Shown piece after piece: positions 18,060 to 26,147 of a DNA stretch of 64,000 nt (position 1 is its first letter; every line of letters begins with the position of its first letter). The DNA is from Microbacteriaceae bacterium MWH-Ta3 (GTDB taxonomy: Bacteria > Actinomycetota > Actinomycetes > Actinomycetales > Microbacteriaceae): NCBI GenBank assembly GCA_003053925.1, contig QBKD01000001.1, positions 558,001 to 622,000 on the forward strand, given 5' to 3'. A model generated the notes under the pieces. That model worked only from the letters and a program-made list of their open reading frames with translations. It ran no database searches and was not told where the DNA came from. The position numbers and the translations under genes were made by a program.

Positions 18060-19262
18060 GTGACTGAACCTCGTACCCGTGTTTCGCGCCGCATCGGCGC
18101 CATTGCCGAATCTGCGACCCTCAAGGTGGACGCCAAAGCGAAGGCCCTCAAGGCCGCTGGGCGCCCCATCATTTCCTACGGAGCGGGCGAACCCGACTTC
18201 CCCACCCCGGCACACATTGTCGAGGCCGCGGTGGACGCCGCGCGCGACCCCAAGAACCACCGCTACACCCCCGCGGCGGGTTTGCCCGAACTGCGTCAGG
18301 CGATTGCCGACAAGACGGCACGCGATTCCGGTTGGGCGGTTGACGCCTCGCAGGTGATTGTGACCAACGGTGGCAAGCAAGCCGTGTACCAGGCATTCCA
18401 AACGTTGATTGATGACGGCGACGAAGTCATTGTTCCCGCGCCGTACTGGACCACCTACCCCGAGGCCATTGCTTTGGCGGGCGGCGTGATGGTCGATGTC
18501 TTCGCTGGTGCCGAGACCGGCTACCGCGTGACCGTCGATCAGCTGGAGGCGGCCCGCACCCCCAAGACCAAGGCTCTGCTGTTCGTGTCCCCCTCGAACC
18601 CCACCGGTTCGGTGTACGACGAGGCGCAGACCCGCGCGATTGGCGAGTGGGCTCTGGAGCACGGCATTTGGGTGATTTCGGACGAGATTTACCAGAACCT
18701 GACCTATGACGGACAGCGTGCGCTGTCGATCATCGAGGCCGTGCCCGCGTTGGCCGACCAGGTGGTGTTGGTGAACGGTGTGGCCAAGACCTTCGCAATG
18801 ACCGGTTGGCGCGTGGGCTGGATGGTTGGTCCGAAGGACGTCATCGCCGCCGCCAGTAACCTGCAGTCGCACCTGTCCAGCAACGTGTCTAACGTGTCGC
18901 AGCGCGCCGCGATTGCCGCACTGACCGGCGACCAGAGCGTTGTCGACGACATGAAGGTGGCGTTCGCTCGTCGCCGCACTCTGATGCTTGATGAACTGGC
19001 CCGCATCCCCGGTTTTGTTTCGCCGGCACCGGGCGGAGCGTTCTATGTGTACGCCGATGTCACCGGTCTGCTGGGCCGCGAATGGGGCGGGCAACTGATC
19101 AGCACCTCGCTGGAACTGGCCGACTACATCCTCGAACACGCCGATGTGGCCGTTGTTCCGGGTGAGGCCTTTGGCCCCAGCGGATACCTGCGGTTCTCGT
19201 ATGCCCTGGGCGACGCCGAACTTCTGGAAGGCATTCAGCGCCTGCAGAAGCTGTTTGCCTAG
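18060..19262 (+). CDS. Class I pyridoxal-phosphate aminotransferase (aspartate aminotransferase-like)
   Basis: A 400-residue fold-type I aminotransferase, probably aspartate aminotransferase, transferring the amino group between aspartate and 2-oxoglutarate. Marks include [11 protein letters not shown] near residue 40, the PLP-phosphate and ring contacts in [28 protein letters not shown], and the Schiff-base lysine in [19 protein letters not shown]. The start is GTG 18060: TAGGCT (18048-18053) lies exactly six bases upstream, so the mRNA is probably leaderless. It is divergent from tRNA-Trp/secE and convergent with murB. Other class I substrates cannot be excluded from sequence alone. Confidence 0.92.
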   Translation: MTEPRTRVSRRIGAIAESATLKVDAKAKALKAAGRPIISYGAGEPDFPTPAHIVEAAVDAARDPKNHRYTPAAGLPELRQAIADKTARDSGWAVDASQVIVTNGGKQAVYQAFQTLIDDGDEVIVPAPYWTTYPEAIALAGGVMVDVFAGAETGYRVTVDQLEAARTPKTKALLFVSPSNPTGSVYDEAQTRAIGEWALEHGIWVISDEIYQNLTYDGQRALSIIEAVPALADQVVLVNGVAKTFAMTGWRVGWMVGPKDVIAAASNLQSHLSSNVSNVSQRAAIAALTGDQSVVDDMKVAFARRRTLMLDELARIPGFVSPAPGGAFYVYADVTGLLGREWGGQLISTSLELADYILEHADVAVVPGEAFGPSGYLRFSYALGDAELLEGIQRLQKLFA

Positions 19263-19273
19263 AACTGTGGCGA

Positions 19274-19305
19274 GCGCCTCGAGTTCATACTGCGATTCGA
19301 GGCGC
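19274..19305. terminator. Weak inverted repeat between convergent genes
   Basis: GCGCCTCGA (19274-19282) and TCGAGGCGC (19297-19305) form a perfect 9-bp stem with a 14-nt loop in the 51-bp gap between the aminotransferase and murB. No T run follows on either strand, so terminator function is only plausible. Confidence 0.4.
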
Positions 19306-19313
19306 GGCCGCGG

Positions 19314-20297
19314 TTAGTTCCAGTACGACGGTTCGGGAACCAGGTTGATTCCGAACGTTTGCTGCACCCGCAGTTCGATAAAGCGGGCCAATTCCCATAC
19401 CTGCGCACTGGTGGCGCCGCCGCGGTTGGTGATTGCCAGAGTGTGTTTGCTGGACACCGCCGCGTTGCTTCCAGGCAGCGCGAACCCCTTGCGGATTCCG
19501 GCGTTGTCGATCAGCCAGGCAGCGCTGAGCTTCACCAACGATTCGCCCGATTCGGTGTGGCCGACGGGATAGCGCGGCGCATCCGCGGGCAGATCGCGCG
19601 CAAATGTTTCGCGCACGATGGGGTTCATGAAGAACGAGCCGGCGCTGCGGGAATCGGGGTCATCGGACAGCACCATTCCCTTGCTGGCCCGCACCTTCAG
19701 TACCTCGGCTCGGGTCGCTGCCAACTCGGCAGCGGGAATGTCGGTGGACAATTCCAGAAGCACCGACACCACAATTCCGCGGCGCCCGCCGTGCTTCAGA
19801 ATGCTCGTGCGGTATCCCAGCTGCAGATCGGTGGCACTGAGGGTCTCGATTTCTCCGGTGTTTTCATCCAGCCATTCGATCGACACCAGGGTGTCGGCCA
19901 GTTCCGCGCCATAGGCGCCGATGTTCTGAATGGGCGCTGCGCCGACCGTCCCCGGGATTCCGCTCAGCGACTCGAGGCCGGCGAATCCCTTCGAGACCGC
20001 CCACGCCACCAGGTCGTCCCAGCCCTCGCCGGCTTCGGCGCGCACGCGCACCTTTCCTGGCTGCGGTGAATCCATGGCGTCAATGCCGCGAGTTCGGATT
20101 CGAATGACCGGCGCATTCACACCGGCATCGGCCACCACGATGTTCGAACCGCCGCCCAAAACGCGCCACTCGTCGTGTTCCGCACTGACATCGAGGAACG
20201 CGGCGACCAGTTCCTCGCGCGTAGATACCTGGACAAGTTCACTCGCGGGACCTCCCACCCCCAGGGTGGTCAGTTCGGAAAGCGGCGTGCCGGTCAT
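19314..20297 (-). CDS. murB: UDP-N-acetylenolpyruvoylglucosamine reductase
   Basis: FAD enzyme that reduces UDP-GlcNAc-enolpyruvate to UDP-MurNAc with NADPH, the second committed step of peptidoglycan precursor synthesis. The 327 residues hold the FAD/PCMH domain (LGVGGPASELVQV, then VLGGGSNIVVAD, then GLESLSGIPGTVGAAPIQNI with GAYGAEL) and the MurB C-terminal domain (SAGSFFMNPI with the catalytic Ser, and AAWLIDNAGIRKGFALPG). It lies 24 bp downstream of hadB in the same direction, a common actinobacterial gene order. Confidence 0.96.
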   Translation of the reverse strand: MTGTPLSELTTLGVGGPASELVQVSTREELVAAFLDVSAEHDEWRVLGGGSNIVVADAGVNAPVIRIRTRGIDAMDSPQPGKVRVRAEAGEGWDDLVAWAVSKGFAGLESLSGIPGTVGAAPIQNIGAYGAELADTLVSIEWLDENTGEIETLSATDLQLGYRTSILKHGGRRGIVVSVLLELSTDIPAAELAATRAEVLKVRASKGMVLSDDPDSRSAGSFFMNPIVRETFARDLPADAPRYPVGHTESGESLVKLSAAWLIDNAGIRKGFALPGSNAAVSSKHTLAITNRGGATSAQVWELARFIELRVQQTFGINLVPEPSYWN

Positions 20298-20321
20298 GTA
20301 AATACGGGTATGAGGCGCGGA

Positions 20322-20729
20322 CTAGTCGAATACGACCTGGACCTGTGCCTTGCCCAGCACGGTCTCGTCGTTGTAGGTGACCGTCAGATCGATGCGCGCG
20401 GCGTCGTCCAGCAACGCGCCAACCTTGGCCACGACCGTCACACGGGCACCGTCCGTGGGATCGACCAGAACGGGGCGAGTGAATCGAACGCCGTAGTCCA
20501 TCACACGACCGCGTGCGCCCAGCCATTCCATAACGGGCTGCACGGCAAGCCCCATGGTCAGCATTCCGTGGGCAAGAACGCCGGGAAGCCCCACGCTCTG
20601 TGCGACATCGTCGCGGTAGTGGATGGGATTGAAGTCACCCGATGCACCCGCGTAACGAACCAACGAGCCTCGATCGAGGTCGTATGACTTTTCGGCGACA
20701 ACATCACCGACAACAAGACCGTTCAGCAT
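20322..20729 (-). CDS. hadB: MaoC-type hydroxyacyl dehydratase, HadB-like
   Basis: A 135-residue hot-dog protein carrying the hydratase motif in YAGASGDFNPIHYRDDVAQS (catalytic Asp and His at about residues 32 and 37). With HadA it should form the heterodimeric (3R)-hydroxyacyl-ACP dehydratase described for actinobacterial fatty-acid or mycolate elongation. Outside mycolate makers its exact substrate is uncertain. It begins two bases after hadA, with GAGAGGA inside the end of hadA, so the two are translated together. The name rests on gene order and domain pattern. Confidence 0.82.
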   Translation of the reverse strand: MLNGLVVGDVVAEKSYDLDRGSLVRYAGASGDFNPIHYRDDVAQSVGLPGVLAHGMLTMGLAVQPVMEWLGARGRVMDYGVRFTRPVLVDPTDGARVTVVAKVGALLDDAARIDLTVTYNDETVLGKAQVQVVFD

Positions 20730-20731
20730 GA

Positions 20732-21178
20732 TTAGTCCTCTCCGCGAACAACGAGCGTGGACACGGCCGTCACGACGTGATCACCCGAGGAATCGACCAT
20801 CTGGCTTTCGGCCGTCACCATTGAAAAGCCGGCAGTCGTCTTCACCGAACGCACCGACAGAGTGGCGGTCAGCTCATCGCCCGCAACAACGGGACGGCTG
20901 TAGGTGAACTTCTGGTCGCCGTGAACAACGCGCGAGAAGTCGATGTTCGCATCGGGTTCCGCCAGCAATTGCGCCAGCGTGTGCTCCTGGATCACCACGG
21001 GGAATGTGGGTGAGGCCACGACATCGGTGTACCCCGCCGCGCGAGCCGCCTCGGGATCGAAGTGAATGGGGTTGGTGGCGAACACCGCGCGTGCGAATTC
21101 GCGCACCTTTTCGCGGCCAACCAGATAGGGGGCGACCGGCGGGAATTCACGGCCAACAAGTTCGGGATTCACGGACAT
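20732..21178 (-). CDS. hadA: MaoC N-terminal (FAS1-like) dehydratase, HadA-like
   Basis: A 148-residue single hot-dog domain of the MaoC_dehydrat_N type: it begins MSVNPELVGREFPPVAPYLV, with VGREKVREFARAVFATNPIH and a C-terminal core strand. It lacks the Asp-His hydratase pair, as expected for the stabilising HadA partner that shapes the acyl tunnel while HadB catalyses. The mRNA is probably leaderless: TAGACT (21185-21190) lies six bases before ATG 21178. It opens a hadA-hadB-murB operon. Confidence 0.82.
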   Translation of the reverse strand: MSVNPELVGREFPPVAPYLVGREKVREFARAVFATNPIHFDPEAARAAGYTDVVASPTFPVVIQEHTLAQLLAEPDANIDFSRVVHGDQKFTYSRPVVAGDELTATLSVRSVKTTAGFSMVTAESQMVDSSGDHVVTAVSTLVVRGED

Positions 21179-21200
21179 GCGCCCAGTCTACAAACCCGCC

Positions 21201-21878
21201 CTATCGAACCGGCAGCACCAGTTCCGGGCCGTTGCCCCGCAGCGGCGCCACCTCGTGGAATGTCAACGAATTGGCAACGGGGATGGATCGCGCAACGGCA
21301 TCGGCCATAAAGCTGTCATCGGCCGTCGCCTCGCGGTCCAGCCACCACGACCAGTCATCCGGGCCCAGCATCATGGGCGTGCGGTCGTGAATGTCGGCCA
21401 AGGCCGGAACAGCGGGCATGGTCAGAACACTGGCGGTCAGCACCCAGTCCGTGGATTCGGATTCACGCCACCACGAATAAATTCCGGCAAACGCAATCAG
21501 TCCGGAATCGGGGTGAACGAAGTACGGAGTTTGGGCTCGTCCTTCGGTGTGCCACTCGAAGTAACCATCGGCGGGAAGAAGCGCGCGCTGGTGTGCCACG
21601 GCTGCGCGAAAGGTGGGCTTGTGACACACGGTCTCGCTGCGTGCATTGAAAGTTGGATACGGCAGCGTCAGTGATTCGGCATACGGCGGCACAAGAGACC
21701 ATCGCGCCGTCGTCAACAGGCGGGTGTGGGCCTCGTCGCGCTTTTCCACAATGATGGGCACGCTGGTGGTGGGGGCAATGTTCCACGAGGGGCGCAGTTC
21801 GACATCGGCGATTTCATCGACCGCGAAATACCGGCCGAGTTCTTCACCCGCCAGCGTCGAGGCGTATCGCCCACACAC
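21201..21878 (-). CDS. SRAP-domain (HMCES/YedK) DNA-protein crosslink protein
   Basis: A 225-residue SOS-response-associated peptidase family member that traps abasic sites in single-stranded DNA by a thiazolidine link to its Cys2. The start must be GTG 21878 because this makes the product begin Met-Cys-Gly-Arg-Tyr, the invariant N-terminus whose Met is removed. The rest of the active site is visible: the Asn in NARSET, the Glu in GYFEWH (about residue 117) and the His in IHDRTPMML. The long upstream frame is not coding. It follows the Dabb gene by two bases, in one operon with the glutaredoxin-like gene. Confidence 0.93.
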   Translation of the reverse strand: MCGRYASTLAGEELGRYFAVDEIADVELRPSWNIAPTTSVPIIVEKRDEAHTRLLTTARWSLVPPYAESLTLPYPTFNARSETVCHKPTFRAAVAHQRALLPADGYFEWHTEGRAQTPYFVHPDSGLIAFAGIYSWWRESESTDWVLTASVLTMPAVPALADIHDRTPMMLGPDDWSWWLDREATADDSFMADAVARSIPVANSLTFHEVAPLRGNGPELVLPVR

Positions 21879-21880
21879 CG

Positions 21881-22180
21881 TTACAGTTCCGTGTCGACGC
21901 AGGCCCGAGCGGTTACGAACGGCTTGAACCAGCCACCGAACGACACGTGGTCGGGGTGCACCTGGTACGAATCCAGGGCCTCGGCGGAGTCGTGCAGGGA
22001 TACCAGCCCGAAGTTCCAATTGCCCTCGGTGGATCGAACGTCGGCCAGAGCCGTCACCGATACCAAACCGGGGACAGCACCCACGAGGGCGTTCAGGCGG
22101 CGCGTGCTTTCCGCCTCGAAATCGGCACGTTCGGCCGGGGTCATGTCGATGGTCTTCCACAAGACGGTGTGCTGAATCAT
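21881..22180 (-). CDS. Dabb (stress-responsive A/B barrel) protein
   Basis: A 99-residue dimeric alpha/beta-barrel domain: MIQHTVLWKTIDM at the start, LNALVGAVPGLVSVTALADV in the middle, and the conserved DLVLVSLHDSAEAL-like strand (here FGLVSLHDSAEALDSYQVHPDH). Bacterial members are of unknown role. ATG 22180 overlaps the TGA of the glutaredoxin-like gene (ATGA), with AAGGACC upstream, so the two are coupled. Confidence 0.88.
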   Translation of the reverse strand: MIQHTVLWKTIDMTPAERADFEAESTRRLNALVGAVPGLVSVTALADVRSTEGNWNFGLVSLHDSAEALDSYQVHPDHVSFGGWFKPFVTARACVDTEL

Positions 22181-22437
22181 GCGAGGTCCTTTGCGTTGGT
22201 CAGTGCCGCACGAAGGTCGGCGGTTGTGGTGCGCCACCGCGAGTGGACCACACCGTTGATACGGATCACGGGAATGTCGTTCGTGAACTCTGCCCGCAAG
22301 GCGTCGTCGGAATCGACATCGATTTCCGTCACAACGGCGTGCGGGAATTCGGGAAGCACCTGGGCAATAACCGCCCGTACGTCGTCACAGAGGTGACAGC
22401 CGGGACGGTCGATAAGCTCAATACGAACATTCGCCAT
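22177..22437 (-). CDS. Glutaredoxin-like thioredoxin-fold protein
   Basis: An 86-residue protein with strand RIELIDRPGCHLCDDV holding a CxxC redox pair (GCHLC, Cys14 and Cys17) and the cis-Pro loop NDIPVIRINGV. It fits the DUF836/glutaredoxin-like group that reduces disulfides in the cytosol; the partner is unknown. TAGGCT (22444-22449) six bases before ATG 22437 marks a leaderless promoter, which overlaps that of the divergent HAD gene by two bases. First gene of an operon with the Dabb and SRAP genes. Confidence 0.9.
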   Translation of the reverse strand: MANVRIELIDRPGCHLCDDVRAVIAQVLPEFPHAVVTEIDVDSDDALRAEFTNDIPVIRINGVVHSRWRTTTADLRAALTNAKDLA

Positions 22438-22460
22438 GGCTCCAGCCTATGCTTTCTGTC

Positions 22461-23153
22461 ATGTCCTCGAACGGTTCGCACACCCCCGCGATTGCCTTCT
22501 TCGATGTCGACAACACCCTGGTGCGTGGTTCCACGATGTACCAATTGGCGAAGACGGCCTGGCGCGCGGGGCACATTCACGTGGCCGATGTAGCCCGGTT
22601 TGCGTGGCACCAGCTGATGTTCCTCCTGGTGGGCGAAACCCCCGGACAGATGCGCACGGCACGCGGTCGCGGGTTGGCGCTGATTGCCGGACAACCCGCC
22701 GCAGGAATTCGTGCGATTGCCGAGACCGCCTTTGTGCGCGGCATTCGCCCGCGCCTCATGGAACAGACCGTTGCGCGGGCGAAGGCACATATGGAACACG
22801 GCGACGAGGTCTGGATTGTTACGGCCAGCCCCCAGGATTTGGGCGCAATCATCGCCCGCGAATTGGGACTGACCGGGGCGCTGGGAACCGTCGTAGAAGA
22901 ACGAGGCGGTATTGCAACGGGCCGACTGGTGGGCGAACCGTTGCACGGCCCACTGAAGGTTGTGGCGATTCGCCGGCTGGCGGCCGAGCGCGGAATCGAT
23001 CTGGCTGACTGCTCTGCCTATTCGGATTCGATCAACGATCTACCCATGTTGTCCGCTGTGGGGCATCCCGTGGCCGTCAACCCCGATGCCGCATTGCGCA
23101 GGCACGCGCGCGCGGCCGGTTGGGACATTGTGGGGGAACGCAAAAAGCGCTAG
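22461..23153 (+). CDS. HAD-superfamily hydrolase, subfamily IB (SerB-like)
   Basis: A 230-residue phosphatase with HAD motif I in FFDVDNTLVRGS (nucleophile Asp and acid Asp), motif II in WIVTASPQDL and motifs III/IV in CSAYSDSINDLPML. Relatives include phosphoserine phosphatases and CicA-type lipid phosphatases; the substrate is not evident. ATG 22461 is preferred because TATGCT (22448-22453) lies seven bases upstream; a second ATG at 22449 falls inside that hexamer. The central region (about 45-80) has a hydrophobic cap. Confidence 0.88.
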   Translation: MSSNGSHTPAIAFFDVDNTLVRGSTMYQLAKTAWRAGHIHVADVARFAWHQLMFLLVGETPGQMRTARGRGLALIAGQPAAGIRAIAETAFVRGIRPRLMEQTVARAKAHMEHGDEVWIVTASPQDLGAIIARELGLTGALGTVVEERGGIATGRLVGEPLHGPLKVVAIRRLAAERGIDLADCSAYSDSINDLPMLSAVGHPVAVNPDAALRRHARAAGWDIVGERKKR

Positions 23154-23182
23154 GCGAACCTAGCGCTTTGCGGTCTTGCGAC

Positions 23183-23281
23183 TTACTTCTTGTTACGACG
23201 CTGGTGGCGAGTCTTGCGAAGCAACTTGCGGTGCTTCTTCTTGGCCATACGCTTGCGACGCTTCTTGATGACGGAACCCAT
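23183..23281 (-). CDS. AURKAIP1/COX24-domain ribosomal protein (bS22 type)
   Basis: A 32-residue, extremely basic protein beginning [20 protein letters not shown] and ending RRNKK. It matches the short actinobacterial 30S protein bS22, which binds near the decoding centre. It is too short for ordinary gene callers but unmistakable. GAAGG precedes ATG 23281. An inverted repeat (GCCGGC, 23299-23304 and 23311-23316) lies in its leader. The convergent HAD gene ends 30 bp away. Confidence 0.93.
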   Translation of the reverse strand: MGSVIKKRRKRMAKKKHRKLLRKTRHQRRNKK

Positions 23282-23368
23282 AGGACACCTTCATTCGAGC
23301 CGGCACGGATGCCGGCGAACTGACATGTAGGGAAAAGTCTAGCCCACAGTTGGGCGCGAAGTTTCCCC

Positions 23369-23890
23369 CTAGCGAATTCGGGTGATGCGTTCGGCGATTT
23401 CGCCGGTCTTTTCCGTGACAACCTGGGTGGTGTCGGTCACAATTTTTTGGGCCGCTTCGGCCACGCCCCGGGCCTCGTGAACGAGGTCGGCAACGAACCG
23501 GCCCAACTGGCGGCCCAGGCCCTCGTAATCCGCATCGGGCAGTATCCGGGCCGGATTTTCGGGCGAATTCGGCGCGTGGCCCGATGCAGAAGTCGGTTCG
23601 GTTGCGGCATCGACGGTGGCAATCGGCGCGGTGTTCAGCGCGCCCACCCAGCCCTCGACCGCGGCCAGTGGATCGGAGTTCAGGCGATAAAAGCGGTGTT
23701 GGCCCTCTTCGCGAACGGTCACCAACCCGGCCTCGCGCAGCACCTTCAAATGCTTCGAGGCGGTGGGCTGGGTCGTTCCGACGGCGGCCACCAGTTCACC
23801 CACCGATACATCGGCGGGTGCTGCGTTGCGCAGGGTAACCAGAATGTCGCGGCGAACCGAGTCGGCCAGAACGTTGAAGATTCCATCCAT
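23369..23890 (-). CDS. ArsR-type winged-helix regulator with C-terminal helix
   Basis: A 173-residue regulator. Residues 1-80 form an ArsR winged helix: IFNVLADSVRRDILVTLRN, recognition helix GTTQPTASKHLKVLREAGLV and wing REEGQHRFYRLN. A variable linker (about 88-115) and an amphipathic helix rich in Ala, Val and Glu (about 125-170, containing FVADLVHEARGVAEAAQKIV) follow. No metal-binding Cys motif is seen, so the inducer is unknown. A long inverted repeat lies three bases before its start codon, suggesting autoregulation. Confidence 0.85.
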   Translation of the reverse strand: MDGIFNVLADSVRRDILVTLRNAAPADVSVGELVAAVGTTQPTASKHLKVLREAGLVTVREEGQHRFYRLNSDPLAAVEGWVGALNTAPIATVDAATEPTSASGHAPNSPENPARILPDADYEGLGRQLGRFVADLVHEARGVAEAAQKIVTDTTQVVTEKTGEIAERITRIR

Positions 23891-23893
23891 ACA

Positions 23894-23926
23894 GAACAGG
23901 GTATCCCTCGGCGGGATACCCTGTTC
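23894..23926. promoter_or_regulatory. 14-bp perfect inverted repeat at the ArsR-type gene start
   Basis: GAACAGGGTATCCC (23894-23907), loop TCGGC, GGGATACCCTGTTC (23913-23926). Each arm contains a near-palindromic GGGTATCCC/GGGATACCC core, as a pair of operator half-sites would. On the plus strand TTTTT follows (23930-23934), so it also fits an intrinsic terminator, but no rightward gene ends here. On the minus strand it lies three bases upstream of the ArsR-type start codon. An operator or a start-occluding hairpin is the likelier role. Confidence 0.6.
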
Positions 23927-23956
23927 GGATTTTTAGCTTGCAGCTTTCGGCGGAAC

Positions 23957-24394
23957 CTAGGGGTTCGTGGTGCTCGTATCGGTGTCGGTGTCGGTCGTTG
24001 CAGTACCGCCGTCTTCCAGTTCACCTAACTGACCAGGGCCGTGCTGTCCGCGGCCGTCACCATCGCGATCACCGTGACGATCACCGTCGGGGTGACCCCC
24101 CAAACCATCGATGTGTCCCACGCCAGCGGCGCCGGCGGGCGGCGCGATGAACTTTCCGGCAGCGGCGCCGGCACCAAACGCCAGACCCAATGCCAGGACC
24201 GATGCGGCCGCGATTCCCACGGGCTTCAGCCATGCGCGCTGGGCACGAGGCGTGGGCTTGGTCGGGGTGGATTCGGCCGCGGTCGTGTCGTCGGCAACAG
24301 CCTCGGCTGCTTCGTCGTCCACGGCATTCGCGTTATTCTGTGCGGCTACGGGCTCGTTCGCCTCGTTGTCGAAGTTCTCAATCTTCTTTGCCAT
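23957..24394 (-). CDS. Single-pass membrane protein with His/Asp-rich tail
   Basis: A 145-residue protein not matching a family I know. The N-terminal 55 residues are acidic and low-complexity (many Ala, Asp, Glu, Asn). One transmembrane helix follows (VGIAAASVLALGLAFGAGAA, about 60-80), so the tail is likely outside. The tail has HIDGLGGHPDGDRHGDRDG then GRGQHGPGQ, rich in His, Asp and Gly as in metal-binding segments, and ends in a Thr/Asp repeat (TDTDTDTSTT). ATG 24394 with AAAGGTG upstream is chosen over an earlier frame start. Metal binding is an inference from composition only. Confidence 0.6.
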   Translation of the reverse strand: MAKKIENFDNEANEPVAAQNNANAVDDEAAEAVADDTTAAESTPTKPTPRAQRAWLKPVGIAAASVLALGLAFGAGAAAGKFIAPPAGAAGVGHIDGLGGHPDGDRHGDRDGDGRGQHGPGQLGELEDGGTATTDTDTDTSTTNP

Positions 24395-24473
24395 GAGGTT
24401 CACCTTTCGGGTGTTCTGTGGGTTGATGTTTCGAGAATCGCCCCGCACCCTTGATGTTTTCTATGAACCAGCC

Positions 24474-25175
24474 CTACGCCGCATAAGTGTTTGCCCCCAC
24501 GATTCGGTGTGTACCCTTCCACGCCAACACGACGGCAATTGCGAGTGCGACGCCGGCAATAATTGCGGCCGGCGTGGGGTCCAACGAGATCATGAGGATG
24601 CCCTTGTAAAACGCGTTAGCAGAGCAGCCGCTCGATATGACCACCAACTCGCTTGCAGGAAACTGGCCAAACGCTGAGGGAGGCAAGACCCAGGTAACAC
24701 AATCGGCGCCATACTCTTGAGCGATTCGCGCAGCATCCCAGACAGTTAATGCAACCATCGCCCCTATCTGGGCAATGAAACCTGCCACGAACACCGCAAT
24801 CGCGCGCGCAGGCTCCCTCCGGAATCGTGTAAACATCCATGTAGCAAAAGCCGCGACTATGACCGCAGCAACCACAAACAGCCCCGAATACTCGGGATGA
24901 ATGGTGTGAATGTAGGGCGACTCGAATCCAGTCCCTAGTTCGAGCGCTGAGCTCCCACAGACCGTACCGGGGACGACGGATCCCAGTGCTTCGGCATTTA
25001 CCCCTGACCCTACCGATTCACGGTCATTTGGATACACCGCATCAGTTAACGCCGGGAAGCAGTCCACTTTTTGATATGGCAACGAAGGGAATGCAAACAA
25101 CCCCCAGAACATTGCAGTCTTCCAGATGCCTGTCAGCACTACGAATACCGCCGCAATCCGGGTCCGATGGATCAT
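24474..25175 (-). CDS. Multi-pass membrane protein, unknown
   Basis: About 233 residues with four probable membrane helices: after MIHRTR (about 6-27), about 118-140, about 150-172 and about 200-222. Between helices one and two lies an extracytoplasmic loop of about 90 residues with two Cys (VDCFPAL and GTVCGSSA) that could form a disulfide. No family recognised. It is visibly AT-richer than its neighbours. GAGAGG upstream of ATG 25175 favours that start; an ATG nine bases earlier (25184) is possible. Confidence 0.6.
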   Translation of the reverse strand: MIHRTRIAAVFVVLTGIWKTAMFWGLFAFPSLPYQKVDCFPALTDAVYPNDRESVGSGVNAEALGSVVPGTVCGSSALELGTGFESPYIHTIHPEYSGLFVVAAVIVAAFATWMFTRFRREPARAIAVFVAGFIAQIGAMVALTVWDAARIAQEYGADCVTWVLPPSAFGQFPASELVVISSGCSANAFYKGILMISLDPTPAAIIAGVALAIAVVLAWKGTHRIVGANTYAA

Positions 25176-25255
25176 GGCGCACATCCTCTCGTGAGTTAAA
25201 CTCACCCTAGCGGACGCTCTGCGAATTAGCGACTGAACATCAGCAAATCGGGATG

Positions 25256-26089
25256 TTATCGCGCAGAGTTTTCCGCAGCAATCTCGGCGGCACGGGCCAA
25301 TGCGGCGCGGGCGGCTGCGGTGAAGACTTCGTCCAGTTGCGCCTGGTCGAGCACCGCAATTGCGCGCTCGGTGGTGCCCTTGGGGCTGGTCACGCGGCGG
25401 CGCAGTTCTGCGGGCTCGGCATCGGATTCTGCCAGCAAGGCACTAGCGCCAATAAAGGTGCGTTCCACGAGGTTGCGGGCATCGTCGCGCGCAAATCCCA
25501 TGTTCTGGGCAGCCACAGTCCACTGTTCAATCGCGTGGAAGACATAGGCGGGGCCTGAACCCGAGATCGTTGACAGGGCATCGATCTGCGATTCCGGAAG
25601 CTCCAGCACCCAGCCCACGGTTTCGAATACACGGCGTGCGATGGCCGTATCGGCAGCACTCACGCCTGCGCCAGCAGCAAGACCCGTGACACCCAGTCCC
25701 ACAAGTGCGGGAGTGTTGGGCATCGCGCGAATGACGGGGTTTGTGACAACCGATTGCATGGTGTCCAGGGTCACGCCCGCCGCCACACTAATAATTAGTG
25801 TCGTGGGCGACAGTGCGTCACGAATATCGGCCAGAAGGTCGGTGATACCCGCGGGCTTGACACCCAACACGACGACATCGGCTCCGGTAACGGCCCAGCG
25901 GTTCGCCTGCGGATCGGATTCCACCGACCGCGCCTGCACGATTCCGCCCGCGAGCGCCGCGGCCGTGGCCTCGGTTCGTGTCGTTGCTCGAACGGCACCC
26001 GCCACCGTTCCGTCACGCACAATGCCCTGCAGAATGGCCCCATTCATCGAGCCTGTACCAAGGAATGCGAGGGTCACGGTGGTTTCCAT
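25256..26089 (-). CDS. proC: Pyrroline-5-carboxylate reductase
   Basis: Last step of proline synthesis: NAD(P)H-dependent reduction of pyrroline-5-carboxylate. The 277 residues start METTVTLAFLGTGSMNGAIL, with the Rossmann GxGxM nucleotide site. VVLGVKPAGI and IRAMPNTPALVGLGVTGLA follow. The C-terminal dimer domain contains ISGSGPAYVFHAIEQW with its catalytic-site Ser/Gly run, then TSPKGTTERAI. All key motifs are intact. TACACT lies seven bases before ATG 26089, so the transcript may be leaderless. Confidence 0.96.
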   Translation of the reverse strand: METTVTLAFLGTGSMNGAILQGIVRDGTVAGAVRATTRTEATAAALAGGIVQARSVESDPQANRWAVTGADVVVLGVKPAGITDLLADIRDALSPTTLIISVAAGVTLDTMQSVVTNPVIRAMPNTPALVGLGVTGLAAGAGVSAADTAIARRVFETVGWVLELPESQIDALSTISGSGPAYVFHAIEQWTVAAQNMGFARDDARNLVERTFIGASALLAESDAEPAELRRRVTSPKGTTERAIAVLDQAQLDEVFTAAARAALARAAEIAAENSAR

Positions 26090-26147
26090 GCTTATCAGTG
26101 TAGGGTGACGATGCAGGCCAGAGTCGGCCATTTCAGAGGAGTACATC

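Noticed and set aside
17973-19139. Long minus-strand frame opposite the class I aminotransferase
   Set aside because: The sense strand holds an intact PLP enzyme; the antisense product is Gly/His/Arg-rich nonsense typical of shadows.
21879-22160. N-terminal extension of the SRAP protein to 22160
   Set aside because: SRAP enzymes need Cys at position 2; only GTG 21878 gives Met-Cys-Gly-Arg-Tyr, and the extension overlaps the Dabb gene.
23927-23956. The inverted repeat at 23894-23926 as an ordinary terminator of a rightward gene
   Set aside because: No rightward gene ends upstream; both flanking genes are leftward.
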